10,970 nt of DNA from Gammaproteobacteria bacterium (GTDB lineage Bacteria > Pseudomonadota > Gammaproteobacteria > SZUA-229): the NCBI GenBank assembly GCA_024278435.1, contig JAJRTD010000192.1, positions 1 through 10,970 on the forward strand, in the 5' to 3' direction. A model generated the notes under the pieces. It had not been told where the DNA came from. It searched no databases and worked only from the letters and a program-made list of their open reading frames with translations. How positions within the stretch are numbered: the stretch's first letter is position 1; every line of letters begins with the position of its first letter. Both the position numbers and the translations under genes were made by a program. Of the stretch, positions 1 to 6,958 are shown piece after piece.

Positions 1-1
1 G

Positions 2-1165
2 ACGCTGGCGCTGTCGGACAAGATGCACAAAGAGCGCAATGAAAAAGTGGCGTTTTCAACCGAGATCAGCGTGTTAAGAAATGGCCGGCTGAACGTGGAG
101 GCAAAAGCGAAAAAAGCCGATGGGGTTGATATCTTTAACCTCTATGCAGTGCTGGATGAAAGCGATTTATGGGACTTTGATGTTCAGTCAGACTATATAA
201 CGGGTAAAGGTTCTTTTGCCAAAGGACTGGACAGGGATACAGAGGTCAAGCTGGCGCTTGATAATATAGACCTGTATGCAATGTTTGTTACTGAGAATGC
301 AAAAAAAACAGAACCGTTAAAGCCGGTGAATTTTCCGCCACTGGACTGGGAGATCAAAAAACTGCTGTGGGATGACTGGACTTTCACCGATATAAAGATT
401 GAAACAGACTGGAACAAACATGGTATGTTAATTAACAAGCTTGTATTTAACGGTCCGGCAATGACTTTTGATGCCCGTGGCAGCTGGCTGACTTCATGGA
501 GAGGGGCGCATACCACGGTTTTACAGGGCAATATAAACAGCAGTAATTTTGGTGATACCCTGAGTGGCCTGGGATTTGAGCGCAGTGTCGACCGTTGTGT
601 ATACAATGCGACATTTAATGCAAAATGGCCGTCGGTACCCTATGATTTCTCCTGGGCGCACATTAAGGGAAAAGTTTCTTTTGAGATGAAAGACGGTGAA
701 ATTCTCGAGGTTAATCCCGGTGCCGGTGGCCGCCTGCTAGGCCTGTTGAATATTTTCAGCCTGACTAACCGGCTGGCACTGGATTTTGATGATGTTTACC
801 GCAAAGGCTTTTCTTTTGATACCATCAAGGGTGAGTTCGAGTTTGTAAATGGTAGTGGCTCATTGAAAAACTTCGATGTTTCAGCACCTGCGGCCGATAT
901 CAATATGTTCGGCAGTATCGGGCTGATTGATCGCGACTACGGGCTGCTGATGCGGGTTAAGCCGCATACCGATACTCTGACGCTCGCGGGCGGCACATTA
1001 CTGGGTGGTATTGTGGTTGGTACCGGCCTGGCTATACTGCAGAAAGTTTTTGATGTAGGTGTGATCCTGCAAAACGTTTATTCTATTACCGGTAGCTGGG
1101 ACGACCCGCAAATCGAAAAAATTGTCGAAAGGACACCGGACGCGAGTGAAGATGATGATTTCTAG
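2..1165 (+). CDS. yhdP: YhdP family AsmA-like protein, C-terminal fragment
   Basis: The reading frame is open from the left edge (Thr-Leu-Ala-Leu-Ser-Asp-Lys precede the first ATG at 23), so about 387 C-terminal codons of a longer gene are present. The E. coli homologue is about 1,270 residues. The fragment shows the alternating beta-rich, low-complexity texture of AsmA-like repeats. It carries the family's conserved C-terminal block GAGGRLLGLLNIFSLTNRL with a following DFDDVY, a Gly-rich hydrophobic stretch (GGTLLGGIVVGTGLAIL) and the terminal GSWDDPQIEKI. In E. coli, YhdP is an inner-membrane-anchored periplasmic protein that, with TamB and YdbH, is implicated in moving phospholipids to the outer membrane. 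The protein ends in an acidic tail (EDDDF) whose codons overlap the ATGATG start of the next gene by 14 nt. Nothing looks broken. Family assignment is firm; function is carried over from E. coli. Confidence 0.9.
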   Translation, partial: TLALSDKMHKERNEKVAFSTEISVLRNGRLNVEAKAKKADGVDIFNLYAVLDESDLWDFDVQSDYITGKGSFAKGLDRDTEVKLALDNIDLYAMFVTENAKKTEPLKPVNFPPLDWEIKKLLWDDWTFTDIKIETDWNKHGMLINKLVFNGPAMTFDARGSWLTSWRGAHTTVLQGNINSSNFGDTLSGLGFERSVDRCVYNATFNAKWPSVPYDFSWAHIKGKVSFEMKDGEILEVNPGAGGRLLGLLNIFSLTNRLALDFDDVYRKGFSFDTIKGEFEFVNGSGSLKNFDVSAPAADINMFGSIGLIDRDYGLLMRVKPHTDTLTLAGGTLLGGIVVGTGLAILQKVFDVGVILQNVYSITGSWDDPQIEKIVERTPDASEDDDF

Positions 1166-1601
1166 ATATTTGAATAACACACAAATAATCATTAGTATCA
1201 CTTTATTGGTTTGTATCACGTTCGCACATGCCGGCCTTGCTGTTAAAAACACGGGAACCAGTGATAAAGTTGCTACTGATACTTTATCACTACAGAATAC
1301 AGGTTCTGCGCAAACAGGCGGAAAAAAGCCCGAAGGCCGGGTATTGTATGCTGAGCAGTGGGAATTAACCCGCAGTGGTGAATCGGTTTTGTCTTTGCCG
1401 GTATTAAACTCTCTGGTAAACACCTGGCTGAAGGACAAACAGAAAAAAATAGAAATACAGTACCCGGGCGGTGAAGAAGGCGAGTTCTGGGTGCAGCAAC
1501 TGGCTGACTGGCTGGTTGCCCTGGGTATTCCATCCGATCAGATGATTATCGTCCCTGGTAGCGGCGCGGATGATATGATTAGGTTTGATTTAGTAAGATA
1601 A
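1152..1601 (+). CDS. Small exported protein of unknown function
   Basis: A 149-residue protein. I chose ATG 1152 because a signal peptide then starts at once: Met-Met-Ile-Ser-Arg, a hydrophobic core around residues 11-24, and a likely signal peptidase I site after Ala-His-Ala (residue 27). The track-style upstream start at 1122 would put a charged stretch in front of it. The Cys at residue 21 follows Leu-Leu-Val, which is not a convincing lipobox. The middle is a polar linker. The C-terminal 80 residues look like a small alpha/beta unit, with a beta strand KIEIQYPGGEEGE, a helix FWVQQLADWLVALGIPSDQ, and a strand MIIVPGSGADD. The pattern 'strand, helix ending in LGIPS, strand ending in PGSG' faintly recalls OmpA-like periplasmic domains, but I cannot assign it. 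It overlaps the yhdP end by 14 nt and is followed 30 nt later by a nitrilase, so it is probably co-transcribed with yhdP and may share an envelope role. Confidence 0.75.
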   Translation: MMISRYLNNTQIIISITLLVCITFAHAGLAVKNTGTSDKVATDTLSLQNTGSAQTGGKKPEGRVLYAEQWELTRSGESVLSLPVLNSLVNTWLKDKQKKIEIQYPGGEEGEFWVQQLADWLVALGIPSDQMIIVPGSGADDMIRFDLVR

Positions 1602-1618
1602 TGACATCTAAGGTAAGC

Positions 1619-1623
1619 GGGAG
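1619..1623 (+). promoter_or_regulatory. Ribosome binding site selecting a GTG start
   Basis: GGGAG lies 8 nt before GTG 1632 but only 5 nt before the in-frame TTG 1629. This favours GTG as the nitrilase start. Confidence 0.5.
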
Positions 1624-1631
1624 ATTTTTTG

Positions 1632-2462
1632 GTGAGTAAAGTTGCGGCAATACAGATGGCATCAGGCCCGAACGTGAAAGCAAATCTGGCTGAGGCTGAG
1701 AAACTAATAAAAATTGCTGTACAGCAGGGTGCCGAGCTGGTGGTATTGCCGGAGAATTTTGCCATTATGGGCCTGTCTGAAAATGACAAGGTGAAAATAG
1801 CAGAACAGTTTGGCACCGGGTTATTACAGGACTACCTCAGGCAGCAGGCCATAAAACACAATATCTGGCTGGTTGGCGGAACCATTCCTGTATGCTCTGA
1901 GGAAGCGGGCAAGGTCTATGCGGCCTGTTTGCTGCTTAATCCTGAGGGTGATGTGGTTGCCCGCTATGACAAGATCCACCTGTTTGACGTCACCATCGAG
2001 GCCAGCAACGAAAGTTATACCGAGTCAGAAACCATTATGCCGGGTAACGAGATTGTCGTTGTCGATACTCCGTTCGGCCGTCTTGGTCTTGCTGTCTGCT
2101 ATGACCTGCGTTTCCCCGAATTATTCCGTGCCATGATGGAGCAGGGCATGGAAATCTGTGCACTGCCTTCCGCTTTTACCAGCCTGACCGGAAAAGTGCA
2201 CTGGGAATCGCTGTTGCGTGCGCGGGCCATCGAAAACCTTTCTTTCGTGATTGCCGCAGACCAGGGTGGTTACCATGTGGGCGGGCGGGAAACGCACGGT
2301 GACAGCATGATTCTTGATCCCTGGGGTTTGGTGTTAAACCGTCTGCCGCACGGTACCGGTGTGGTTATTGCCAACATCGATATTGCCAAGCTGGAACATA
2401 CCCGGAAAATGTTTCCTGCGCTTGAACATAAACGTTTCCACTGTTCATTTGACTCAAAATAG
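1632..2462 (+). CDS. Carbon-nitrogen hydrolase, Nit1/YbeM-like (deaminated glutathione amidase type)
   Basis: Nitrilase-superfamily amidase, 276 residues, close to the family norm. The catalytic triad is visible: Glu41 in LVVLPENF, Lys114 in RYDKIHLFD and Cys156 in LAVCYDLRFPE. The HLFDV and AVCYDLRFPE blocks are typical of the Nit1 branch, whose characterised members hydrolyse deaminated glutathione, a side product of transaminases. Other omega-amidase-type substrates cannot be excluded. GTG at 1632 is preferred as start: GGGAG at 1619-1623 lies 8 nt upstream, and the protein then begins VSKVAAIQM as usual. A TTG at 1629 is also in frame but too close to the ribosome site. The protein is cytoplasmic (no signal peptide). 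In many gammaproteobacteria this gene sits between yhdP and tldD; here tldD does not follow. Confidence 0.9.
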   Translation: MSKVAAIQMASGPNVKANLAEAEKLIKIAVQQGAELVVLPENFAIMGLSENDKVKIAEQFGTGLLQDYLRQQAIKHNIWLVGGTIPVCSEEAGKVYAACLLLNPEGDVVARYDKIHLFDVTIEASNESYTESETIMPGNEIVVVDTPFGRLGLAVCYDLRFPELFRAMMEQGMEICALPSAFTSLTGKVHWESLLRARAIENLSFVIAADQGGYHVGGRETHGDSMILDPWGLVLNRLPHGTGVVIANIDIAKLEHTRKMFPALEHKRFHCSFDSK

Positions 2463-2519
2463 CCATTGACGGGATTTTTCTCACACACTGGGCAGTCTCT
2501 CTAAGTACTGGTTCTGGCG

Positions 2520-3686
2520 ATGGGCTATCAAAATATAATCTTTGAATTTGTTTTGATTTTTGCCGGGGCGGCCTTCTTTGCCACGATTTTTTTATACCTG
2601 AAGCAGCCGATTATTCTGGCTTATATCGGTTTCGGTATTGCGGCCGGTCCCTGGGGGCTGAATCTGATCAAGGAACCGGAGCATATTGAAAAGCTGTCAC
2701 ATATTGGTGTGATCCTGCTGCTCTACCTGCTCGGCATGAACCTGAAACCCGACCGGCTGTACCATCTTTTCAGTAAAACCGCTGTGGTCACGCTGCTGAC
2801 CAGCCTGGTATTTTTTGCCATTAGCGGGCTGTCGGCCTTTGCCTTTGGCTTCAGCCTGGTTGAAAGCATTATCATTGGCGCCGCGCTGATGTTTTCCAGT
2901 ACCATCGTCAGCCTCAAGCTGATTCCAACAACAACCCTGCATCATAAACATACCGGTGAAATGATGACCAGCGTGCTGCTGATGCAGGATGTTATCGCCA
3001 TTATGCTGATTGTTATGCTGACCGGCGGCCAGGGTGAGAATGTCAGTATGGCGATCGCCATGCTGTTTATCAAACTGATTGCACTGGCCGCAGTCGCTTA
3101 TGCGCTGGTCAAGTTTGCGATCAATAACCTTTTTTTACGTTTTGATATTATCCGTGAATATACCTTTCTGCTGGCACTGGGCTGGGGACTGCTGGGAGCG
3201 GGTGTAGCGCAGTTTATCGGGCTTTCCTATGAAATGGGCGCCTTTGTTGCCGGCGTTGCTTTCGCTTCGTCACCGGTCGCCATGGCGGTTGCCGAAACCC
3301 TGAAACCGTTGCGTGATTTTTTTCTGATTCTTTTTTTCTTCTCCATCGGCGCGCATTTCAATTTCCTGGTCACCCAGCATGTATTGCTGGCGGGTATTAC
3401 GATTGCGCTGCTGATCATGTTGGTCAAACCGCTGGTGTTCAAGTACGGTTTTCAGCTGATTGGCGAGGACAGAAAATTTTCAACCGAACTGGGCGTCAGG
3501 CTGGGCCAGGGCAGTGAGTTTTCACTGCTGGTGGCATACAGCGCGCTGGCATCGGGGCTGATTGATATACGGGCGTCCTACCTTATACAGATGGTGGTGA
3601 TTCTTACCTTCGTGCTGTCAACTTACTGGGTGGTGTACCGTTACCGTACGCCGATTTCCAGTACCGAGAAGAACCGGATGGACTGA
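2520..3686 (+). CDS. CPA2-family cation:proton antiporter, membrane domain only
   Basis: A 388-residue, almost entirely hydrophobic protein with about 12 predicted membrane segments. It is the Na+/H+-exchanger-like core found in KefB/KefC/YbaL proteins. Family marks include the early IILAYIGFGIAAGP, the LLLYLLGMNL segment, FSSTIVSLKL, MQDVIAIMLIV with the acidic residue Asp157 expected to lie in the ion path, GLSYEMGAFVAGV, and GQGSEFSLLVA near the end. KefB/KefC continue for about 200 residues with a nucleotide-binding TrkA-N (RCK) domain. Here the protein stops after the membrane core with a short basic tail, so NAD/glutathione gating through an attached RCK domain is absent. It should exchange K+ or Na+ for protons across the inner membrane; the ion is not readable from the sequence. 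A 57-nt gap and no clear Shine-Dalgarno precede it, so expression may depend on readthrough from the nitrilase. Confidence 0.85.
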   Translation: MGYQNIIFEFVLIFAGAAFFATIFLYLKQPIILAYIGFGIAAGPWGLNLIKEPEHIEKLSHIGVILLLYLLGMNLKPDRLYHLFSKTAVVTLLTSLVFFAISGLSAFAFGFSLVESIIIGAALMFSSTIVSLKLIPTTTLHHKHTGEMMTSVLLMQDVIAIMLIVMLTGGQGENVSMAIAMLFIKLIALAAVAYALVKFAINNLFLRFDIIREYTFLLALGWGLLGAGVAQFIGLSYEMGAFVAGVAFASSPVAMAVAETLKPLRDFFLILFFFSIGAHFNFLVTQHVLLAGITIALLIMLVKPLVFKYGFQLIGEDRKFSTELGVRLGQGSEFSLLVAYSALASGLIDIRASYLIQMVVILTFVLSTYWVVYRYRTPISSTEKNRMD

Positions 3687-3701
3687 GGCGCCTTCGGCGC
3701 A

Positions 3702-3732
3702 ATGAAAAATGAAAAGTGAAAAATGAAAAATG
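3702..3732 (+). repeat. ATGAAAA heptamer block, left arm
   Basis: Four tandem 7-mers plus a partial copy, in the order ATGAAAA, ATGAAAA, GTGAAAA, ATGAAAA, ATG. The GTG variant is the third unit. Bases 3708-3732 pair perfectly with 3843-3867. Confidence 0.85.
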
Positions 3733-3736
3733 GTTT

Positions 3737-3758
3737 CGTGCCTTCGGCACGTGGTTTT
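3737..3758 (+). terminator. Likely Rho-independent terminator after the antiporter gene
   Basis: A 6-bp GC-rich stem CGTGCC/GGCACG with a TTC loop is followed by TGGTTTTT. On the minus strand the same stem is followed by AAACCATTTTTC, a weaker tail, so it may also stop transcripts from darP. The stem is short, which limits confidence. Confidence 0.5.
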
Positions 3759-3837
3759 TCGAGCGGAGCGGGGGGGTATTGTTTAGATTTGTATGAACTT
3801 GTTGTTATTGCTGAACCGTTTTCAGGGACAAGGAAAA

Positions 3838-3867
3838 TTTTTCATTTTTCATTTTTCACTTTTCATT
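3838..3867 (-). repeat. ATGAAAA heptamer block, right arm (inverted)
   Basis: Read on the minus strand the units are ATGAAAA, GTGAAAA, ATGAAAA, ATGAAAA and a partial ATT. The GTG variant is second here, so the two arms pair one unit out of register. The darP stop codon (TGA at 3858-3856) lies inside the GTGAAAA unit. Confidence 0.85.
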
Positions 3868-4410
3868 GCGACGCTTCGCGGCGCTTTCTTCCTCTACTTC
3901 CCGCAAATACTTGAACAGCTTCCGCGCCGCCACCGGTGTTTTCCCTTTCTCATGCTCCGCCCGCGCCGCCCGTACCAGCTGGTTCAGGTGCTGGCGGTCG
4001 ATGTCCGGGAAACGCTGTATTATTTCATCAAGCGTGGCTTTGTCATTTTCAACCAGCCTGTCACGCCATCTTTCCAGGCGTTTAAACTGTGCGGTATTGG
4101 TGTCGTGGCGATGCTGGATTTTATTGAGCCGGGCTTCGATTAACTCGCTATCCATGGCGCGTAACAACTTTCCAATGTACTGGCGCTGGCGTTTAAGGCC
4201 GCTGCGGGACTTTATTCTCAGTGCGGTATCAATGGCTTCTTCAAGTTCTACCGGCAGTTCCAGGGAGCGTCTTTCCTCGGCTTTTAATTTTAATATTTTT
4301 TCACCGACATCCAGTAGGTGCTGGCAGTCGCGTTTTACCTGGGATTTGCTCGGGCCGTAATCAATTTCTTCCTCATCGCTGCCGGTATTGTTTAAATCAG
4401 TAGTCATCAT
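3856..4410 (-). CDS. darP: Dual-action ribosomal maturation protein DarP (YjgA, DUF615)
   Basis: About 184 residues from the chosen start, matching the family length. The DUF615 pattern is clear from N to C: an acidic leader (DEEEIDYG), SKSQVKRD, a Leu/Glu-rich helix, ALRIKSRSGLKRQRQYIGKLLR, LNKIQHRHDTNTAQFKRLERWRDRL, FPDIDRQHLNQLVRAA and KLFKYLRE. In E. coli the protein is almost wholly helical, binds late 50S precursors and helps final maturation near the peptidyl-transferase centre; the same role is inferred. The start is placed at ATGATG (4410/4407), overlapping the DUF3108 stop by 14 nt. Upstream in-frame ATGs at 4449, 4428 and 4419 would add residues the family lacks. The last residues (KRRNEK) and the stop are encoded by the hairpin/heptamer element, suggesting that the original 3' end was replaced or extended. 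Confidence 0.93.
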   Translation of the reverse strand: MMTTDLNNTGSDEEEIDYGPSKSQVKRDCQHLLDVGEKILKLKAEERRSLELPVELEEAIDTALRIKSRSGLKRQRQYIGKLLRAMDSELIEARLNKIQHRHDTNTAQFKRLERWRDRLVENDKATLDEIIQRFPDIDRQHLNQLVRAARAEHEKGKTPVAARKLFKYLREVEEESAAKRRNEK

Positions 4411-5188
4411 CGTCTGCATTTTCTGCATGTATGGTTTTTTGATTATCAAATTTTACGCTTTCCAGTACCATTCGGGAATGAATTTTACCGTCGCGGTAAT
4501 TTTCAATAATAACGGGGATGTTGTGCAGTTCAGGTAACAGCCAGATGTGCAGTTGCCGGTCACGGTCCGGGTCCTGTCGTATCATTTGTAAAGCCCGGTA
4601 TTTTTTACCGGCAAAATCAATGTTTTTTACCGCAGCCAGTATAAATTTATAGGTATCAATCTCGCCATGAAGCACCGCGTTGTAGGGGTATTCCTTGACA
4701 TCTTCGTTGGCATCGATCATCAGCGGAATCTGGAAAGACAGAACATCCCATACCGGTGTTTCAGTTTCAAGACTGACCTTCCTGTTTCTGACAATGCCAG
4801 TGATTTTTCCTTTCGGTGTTTTACTGGCAGTGTTCCATTGAATATCGAAGATTTCATCCTTGTTTTTTTCTTTGCCGGTCTGGATATAACGGTGTTTTTT
4901 CAGCAATAAAATATTATCGCTGTCATCAACGTAGCTGACAACGTTAACGGCGTCATCACGAAACAGGCTGGCGATGCCATAAAGGTCGGTTTTCTGGGTG
5001 ATTTTGTATCCCGTGGGGGTATAACTGAGGCGGTACTGTGCTTCCGCTACTTTCATGCCAAAGGCCTGGATAGCGTAATTGGCGGTAAATTCGGGTAAGT
5101 CACGTGCCGCCAGCAGGTTCTGGCTGAACAGCAGGGCAGAGAAAAGGCAGAGGGTTTTAACTGTTTTAATGCCGGTATTTAATAACAT
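4397..5188 (-). CDS. DUF3108 domain periplasmic protein
   Basis: A 263-residue exported protein. The N-terminus has Lys8 and Lys11, then a hydrophobic core TLCLFSALLFSQNLLA with a probable cleavage site around Leu-Ala-Ala (residues 26-28). The mature part begins with the DUF3108 opening LPEFTANYAIQAFGMKVAEA and continues with alternating beta strands through YGIASLFRDDAV, PVWDVLSFQIPLM and IWLLPELHNIPVIIE. Family members are periplasmic beta-rich proteins of unknown function. They often sit next to purN, as here, with a 28-nt gap. A purine-rich GGAGAAGGCAGG lies just ahead of ATG 5188 and supports that start. It ends in a run of Asp plus Tyr (DDDDY) whose codons carry the ATGATG start of darP. 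It is probably the third gene of purM-purN-DUF3108-darP. Confidence 0.85.
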   Translation of the reverse strand: MLLNTGIKTVKTLCLFSALLFSQNLLAARDLPEFTANYAIQAFGMKVAEAQYRLSYTPTGYKITQKTDLYGIASLFRDDAVNVVSYVDDSDNILLLKKHRYIQTGKEKNKDEIFDIQWNTASKTPKGKITGIVRNRKVSLETETPVWDVLSFQIPLMIDANEDVKEYPYNAVLHGEIDTYKFILAAVKNIDFAGKKYRALQMIRQDPDRDRQLHIWLLPELHNIPVIIENYRDGKIHSRMVLESVKFDNQKTIHAENADDDDY

Positions 5189-5216
5189 GATGCCTGCCTT
5201 CTCCGTGTTATTTGTA

Positions 5217-5876
5217 CTACTGAATCAGTTTGCCGTGCTGCCATTGTAATGCTTTTTGCAGTGGCTGTTTATCAAGCAGCAGGCGGTTGCCATCAAATGC
5301 CAGGCGGCCTTCACAGTGTAACTTTATTGCCAGCGGGTAAATTTTGTGTTCTTCGTGCAAGACCCTTGCGGCCAGACTTTGTGCCGTATCGTCTGTCATT
5401 ACCGGTACCTCTGCCTGTATGACCAGTGGCCCGCTATCAAGTTCATCGGTCACGTAATGCACACTGGCGCCGTGTACCGGGTCATGGTTGTCGATGGCCT
5501 GCTGGTGCGTGTTCAGCCCCTTGTATTTAGGCAGCAGCGAAGGGTGAATATTGAGCAGGCGGTGTTGGTAATGTTCGATAAAGGCGCTGCTTAAAATTCG
5601 CATAAAACCGGCAAGAATCACAAGGTCGGGTTTTAACGGGTCGATGATCTGCATCATGGCACGATCAAAGGCTTCTCTTGACGGGTACTGACTGTGGTCG
5701 ATAAAAAAGGTTTTTATACCTGCGCTGGCAGCACGTTGCAGTCCGCCGGCATCTTCCCTGTTGCTGATAACGGCTTTTATCTCGGCATCAAGCTGCTGAT
5801 TTTTAATGGCATCGATAATTGCCTGCAGGTTACTGCCGGAGCCTGATACCAGTACGACGAGAGAGGCTTTTTCCAC
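5217..5876 (-). CDS. purN: Phosphoribosylglycinamide formyltransferase (GAR transformylase 1)
   Basis: Transfers the formyl group of 10-formyltetrahydrofolate to GAR, making FGAR, the third step of de novo purine synthesis, in the cytoplasm. The 219 residues show the nucleotide-binding start VLVSGSGSNLQAIIDA, the AGFMRILS loop, and the catalytic region NIHPSLLPKYKGLNTH and DELDSGPL. The catalytic triad is intact: Asn109, His111 and Asp147. The start is GTG at 5876, 20 nt after the purM stop. The sequence before it (CGCCTCCGTCAACC) holds no Shine-Dalgarno, so translation probably depends on ribosomes finishing purM. No later start keeps the conserved first strand complete. Its pairing with purM is standard. 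Confidence 0.95.
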   Translation of the reverse strand: MEKASLVVLVSGSGSNLQAIIDAIKNQQLDAEIKAVISNREDAGGLQRAASAGIKTFFIDHSQYPSREAFDRAMMQIIDPLKPDLVILAGFMRILSSAFIEHYQHRLLNIHPSLLPKYKGLNTHQQAIDNHDPVHGASVHYVTDELDSGPLVIQAEVPVMTDDTAQSLAARVLHEEHKIYPLAIKLHCEGRLAFDGNRLLLDKQPLQKALQWQHGKLIQ

Positions 5877-5896
5877 GGTTGACGGAGGCGATTGAA

Positions 5897-6958
5897 CTAT
5901 TTGAAAATAACCTGCCCGTTATCGTCAGGTTTATTATGGTCGGATTCAATACTGCCAAGCAGCCAGGCCTGTTCATTATTCTGTTTTAATGTACTGACAA
6001 TGGCATCGGCATCATCGGCATTGACAATCAATACCATGCCAACACCGCAGTTAAAGGTGCGGTACATTTCGTTGAGTTCCACGTTACCGTTGTTCTGTAA
6101 CCATTGAAAGACCTCGGGCAACTGCCAGCTGGTTTCATCGATGACCGCCCGGGTGTTTTCAGGCAGGACACGGGGAATGTTTTCCAGCAGGCCGCCGCCG
6201 GTAATATGGGCCATGGCGTGGATGGAAAAATCGGCCAGCAATGCATGGATGGCCTTAACGTAAATTCTGGTTGGTGCCAGCAGGGCATCGCCCAGCGTGG
6301 CATCACCCAGCGGATCATTTAAATCGGCATCGCTGACCTCAATGATCTTGCGTACCAGTGAGTAACCGTTGGAATGCGGGCCGCTGGAGGCAATGGCAAT
6401 CATGGCATCGCCTGCCTGTACCTGTGAGCCATCGATGATTTTCTGCTTTTCCACCACGCCGACACAAAAGCCGGCCAGGTCATAATCACCCTTGCTGTAC
6501 ATGCCTGGCATTTCGGCGGTTTCGCCGCCAATCAGGGCTGCATTCGATTGCCGGCAACCGTCGGCAATGCCTGCCACCACGTTGGCCGCAATCTCAGTGT
6601 TGAGCTCACCGGTGGCGTAATAATCAAGGAAGTACAGGGGTTCGGCGCCCAGTACCAGGATATCGTTGACACACATGGCGACCAGGTCGATGCCAATGGT
6701 GTCATGGCGGTTTAAGTCAATGGCCAGTTTCAGCTTGGTGCCGACACCATCTGTGCCGGAAACCAGCACCGGTTGCTGGTAATTGGCCGGTAGTTCAAAC
6801 AGGCCGCCAAAGCCGCCAAGACTGCCCATTACACCGGGACGGTTGGTGCTGGCAACACTGGTTTTGATTTTTTCAACAAAGGCATTGCCGGCGTCGATAT
6901 TGACGCCGGCATCGCGGTAACTCAGGGGTTTTGATTGGTTGGATTGTTCGGCAGACAT
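5897..6958 (-). CDS. purM: Phosphoribosylformylglycinamidine cyclo-ligase (AIR synthetase)
   Basis: Closes FGAM to aminoimidazole ribotide with ATP, the fifth step of purine synthesis. Signature segments in order: [79 protein letters not shown] and [18 protein letters not shown]. The chosen start (ATG 6958, [18 protein letters not shown]) gives 353 residues, near the usual 345. An in-frame ATG at 7009 would add 17 unconserved residues and run into the divergent control region. No strong Shine-Dalgarno precedes 6958. It is the first gene of the minus-strand operon and divergent from the DUF2066 gene. No PurR-like operator is visible upstream. Confidence 0.95.
   Translation of the reverse strand: MSAEQSNQSKPLSYRDAGVNIDAGNAFVEKIKTSVASTNRPGVMGSLGGFGGLFELPANYQQPVLVSGTDGVGTKLKLAIDLNRHDTIGIDLVAMCVNDILVLGAEPLYFLDYYATGELNTEIAANVVAGIADGCRQSNAALIGGETAEMPGMYSKGDYDLAGFCVGVVEKQKIIDGSQVQAGDAMIAIASSGPHSNGYSLVRKIIEVSDADLNDPLGDATLGDALLAPTRIYVKAIHALLADFSIHAMAHITGGGLLENIPRVLPENTRAVIDETSWQLPEVFQWLQNNGNVELNEMYRTFNCGVGMVLIVNADDADAIVSTLKQNNEQAWLLGSIESDHNKPDDNGQVIFK

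Larger units (their letters stand above)
3688..3884. repeat. Composite hairpin/heptamer inverted-repeat element between convergent genes
   Basis: This stretch fills the space between the antiporter stop and the body of darP. In order it holds: hairpin H1 at 3688-3700 (GCGCC-TTC-GGCGC), a block of ATGAAAA heptamers at 3702-3732, hairpin H2 at 3737-3751 (CGTGCC-TTC-GGCACG), a run of seven G at 3770-3776, about 60 bases with no recognisable content, a heptamer block in the opposite orientation at 3838-3867, and hairpin H3 at 3868-3884 (GCG-A-CGC-TTC-GCG-G-CGC, one A.G mismatch). The two heptamer blocks contain a perfect 25-nt inverted repeat (3708-3732 against 3843-3867). The hairpin-plus-inverted-arm design resembles small non-autonomous repeats (MITE or REP/BIME types). 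No transposase or clear target duplication is visible, so mobility is inference. Confidence 0.6.

Noticed and set aside
193..606. Minus-strand frame of 137 codons opposite yhdP
   Set aside because: Antisense to the AsmA-like gene, no family features.
998..1438. Minus-strand frame of 146 codons
   Set aside because: Antisense to the yhdP end and the exported protein, both better supported.
2466..2488. TTGACG as a -35 box for the antiporter gene
   Set aside because: No acceptable -10 box lies at 16-18 nt spacing.
3688..3884. CRISPR-like or phage attachment reading of the repeats
   Set aside because: The units are 7 nt, contiguous and without spacers, and there is no integrase or tRNA nearby.
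3723..3914. Short plus-strand frame starting in the heptamer block
   Set aside because: Its start is one of several ATGs created by the repeat; it crosses hairpins and darP in antisense, so it is not a credible gene.
3866..4360. Plus-strand open frame of 164 codons opposite darP
   Set aside because: It is Ser/Arg-rich antisense to a well-conserved DUF615 gene and resembles nothing; typical shadow frame.
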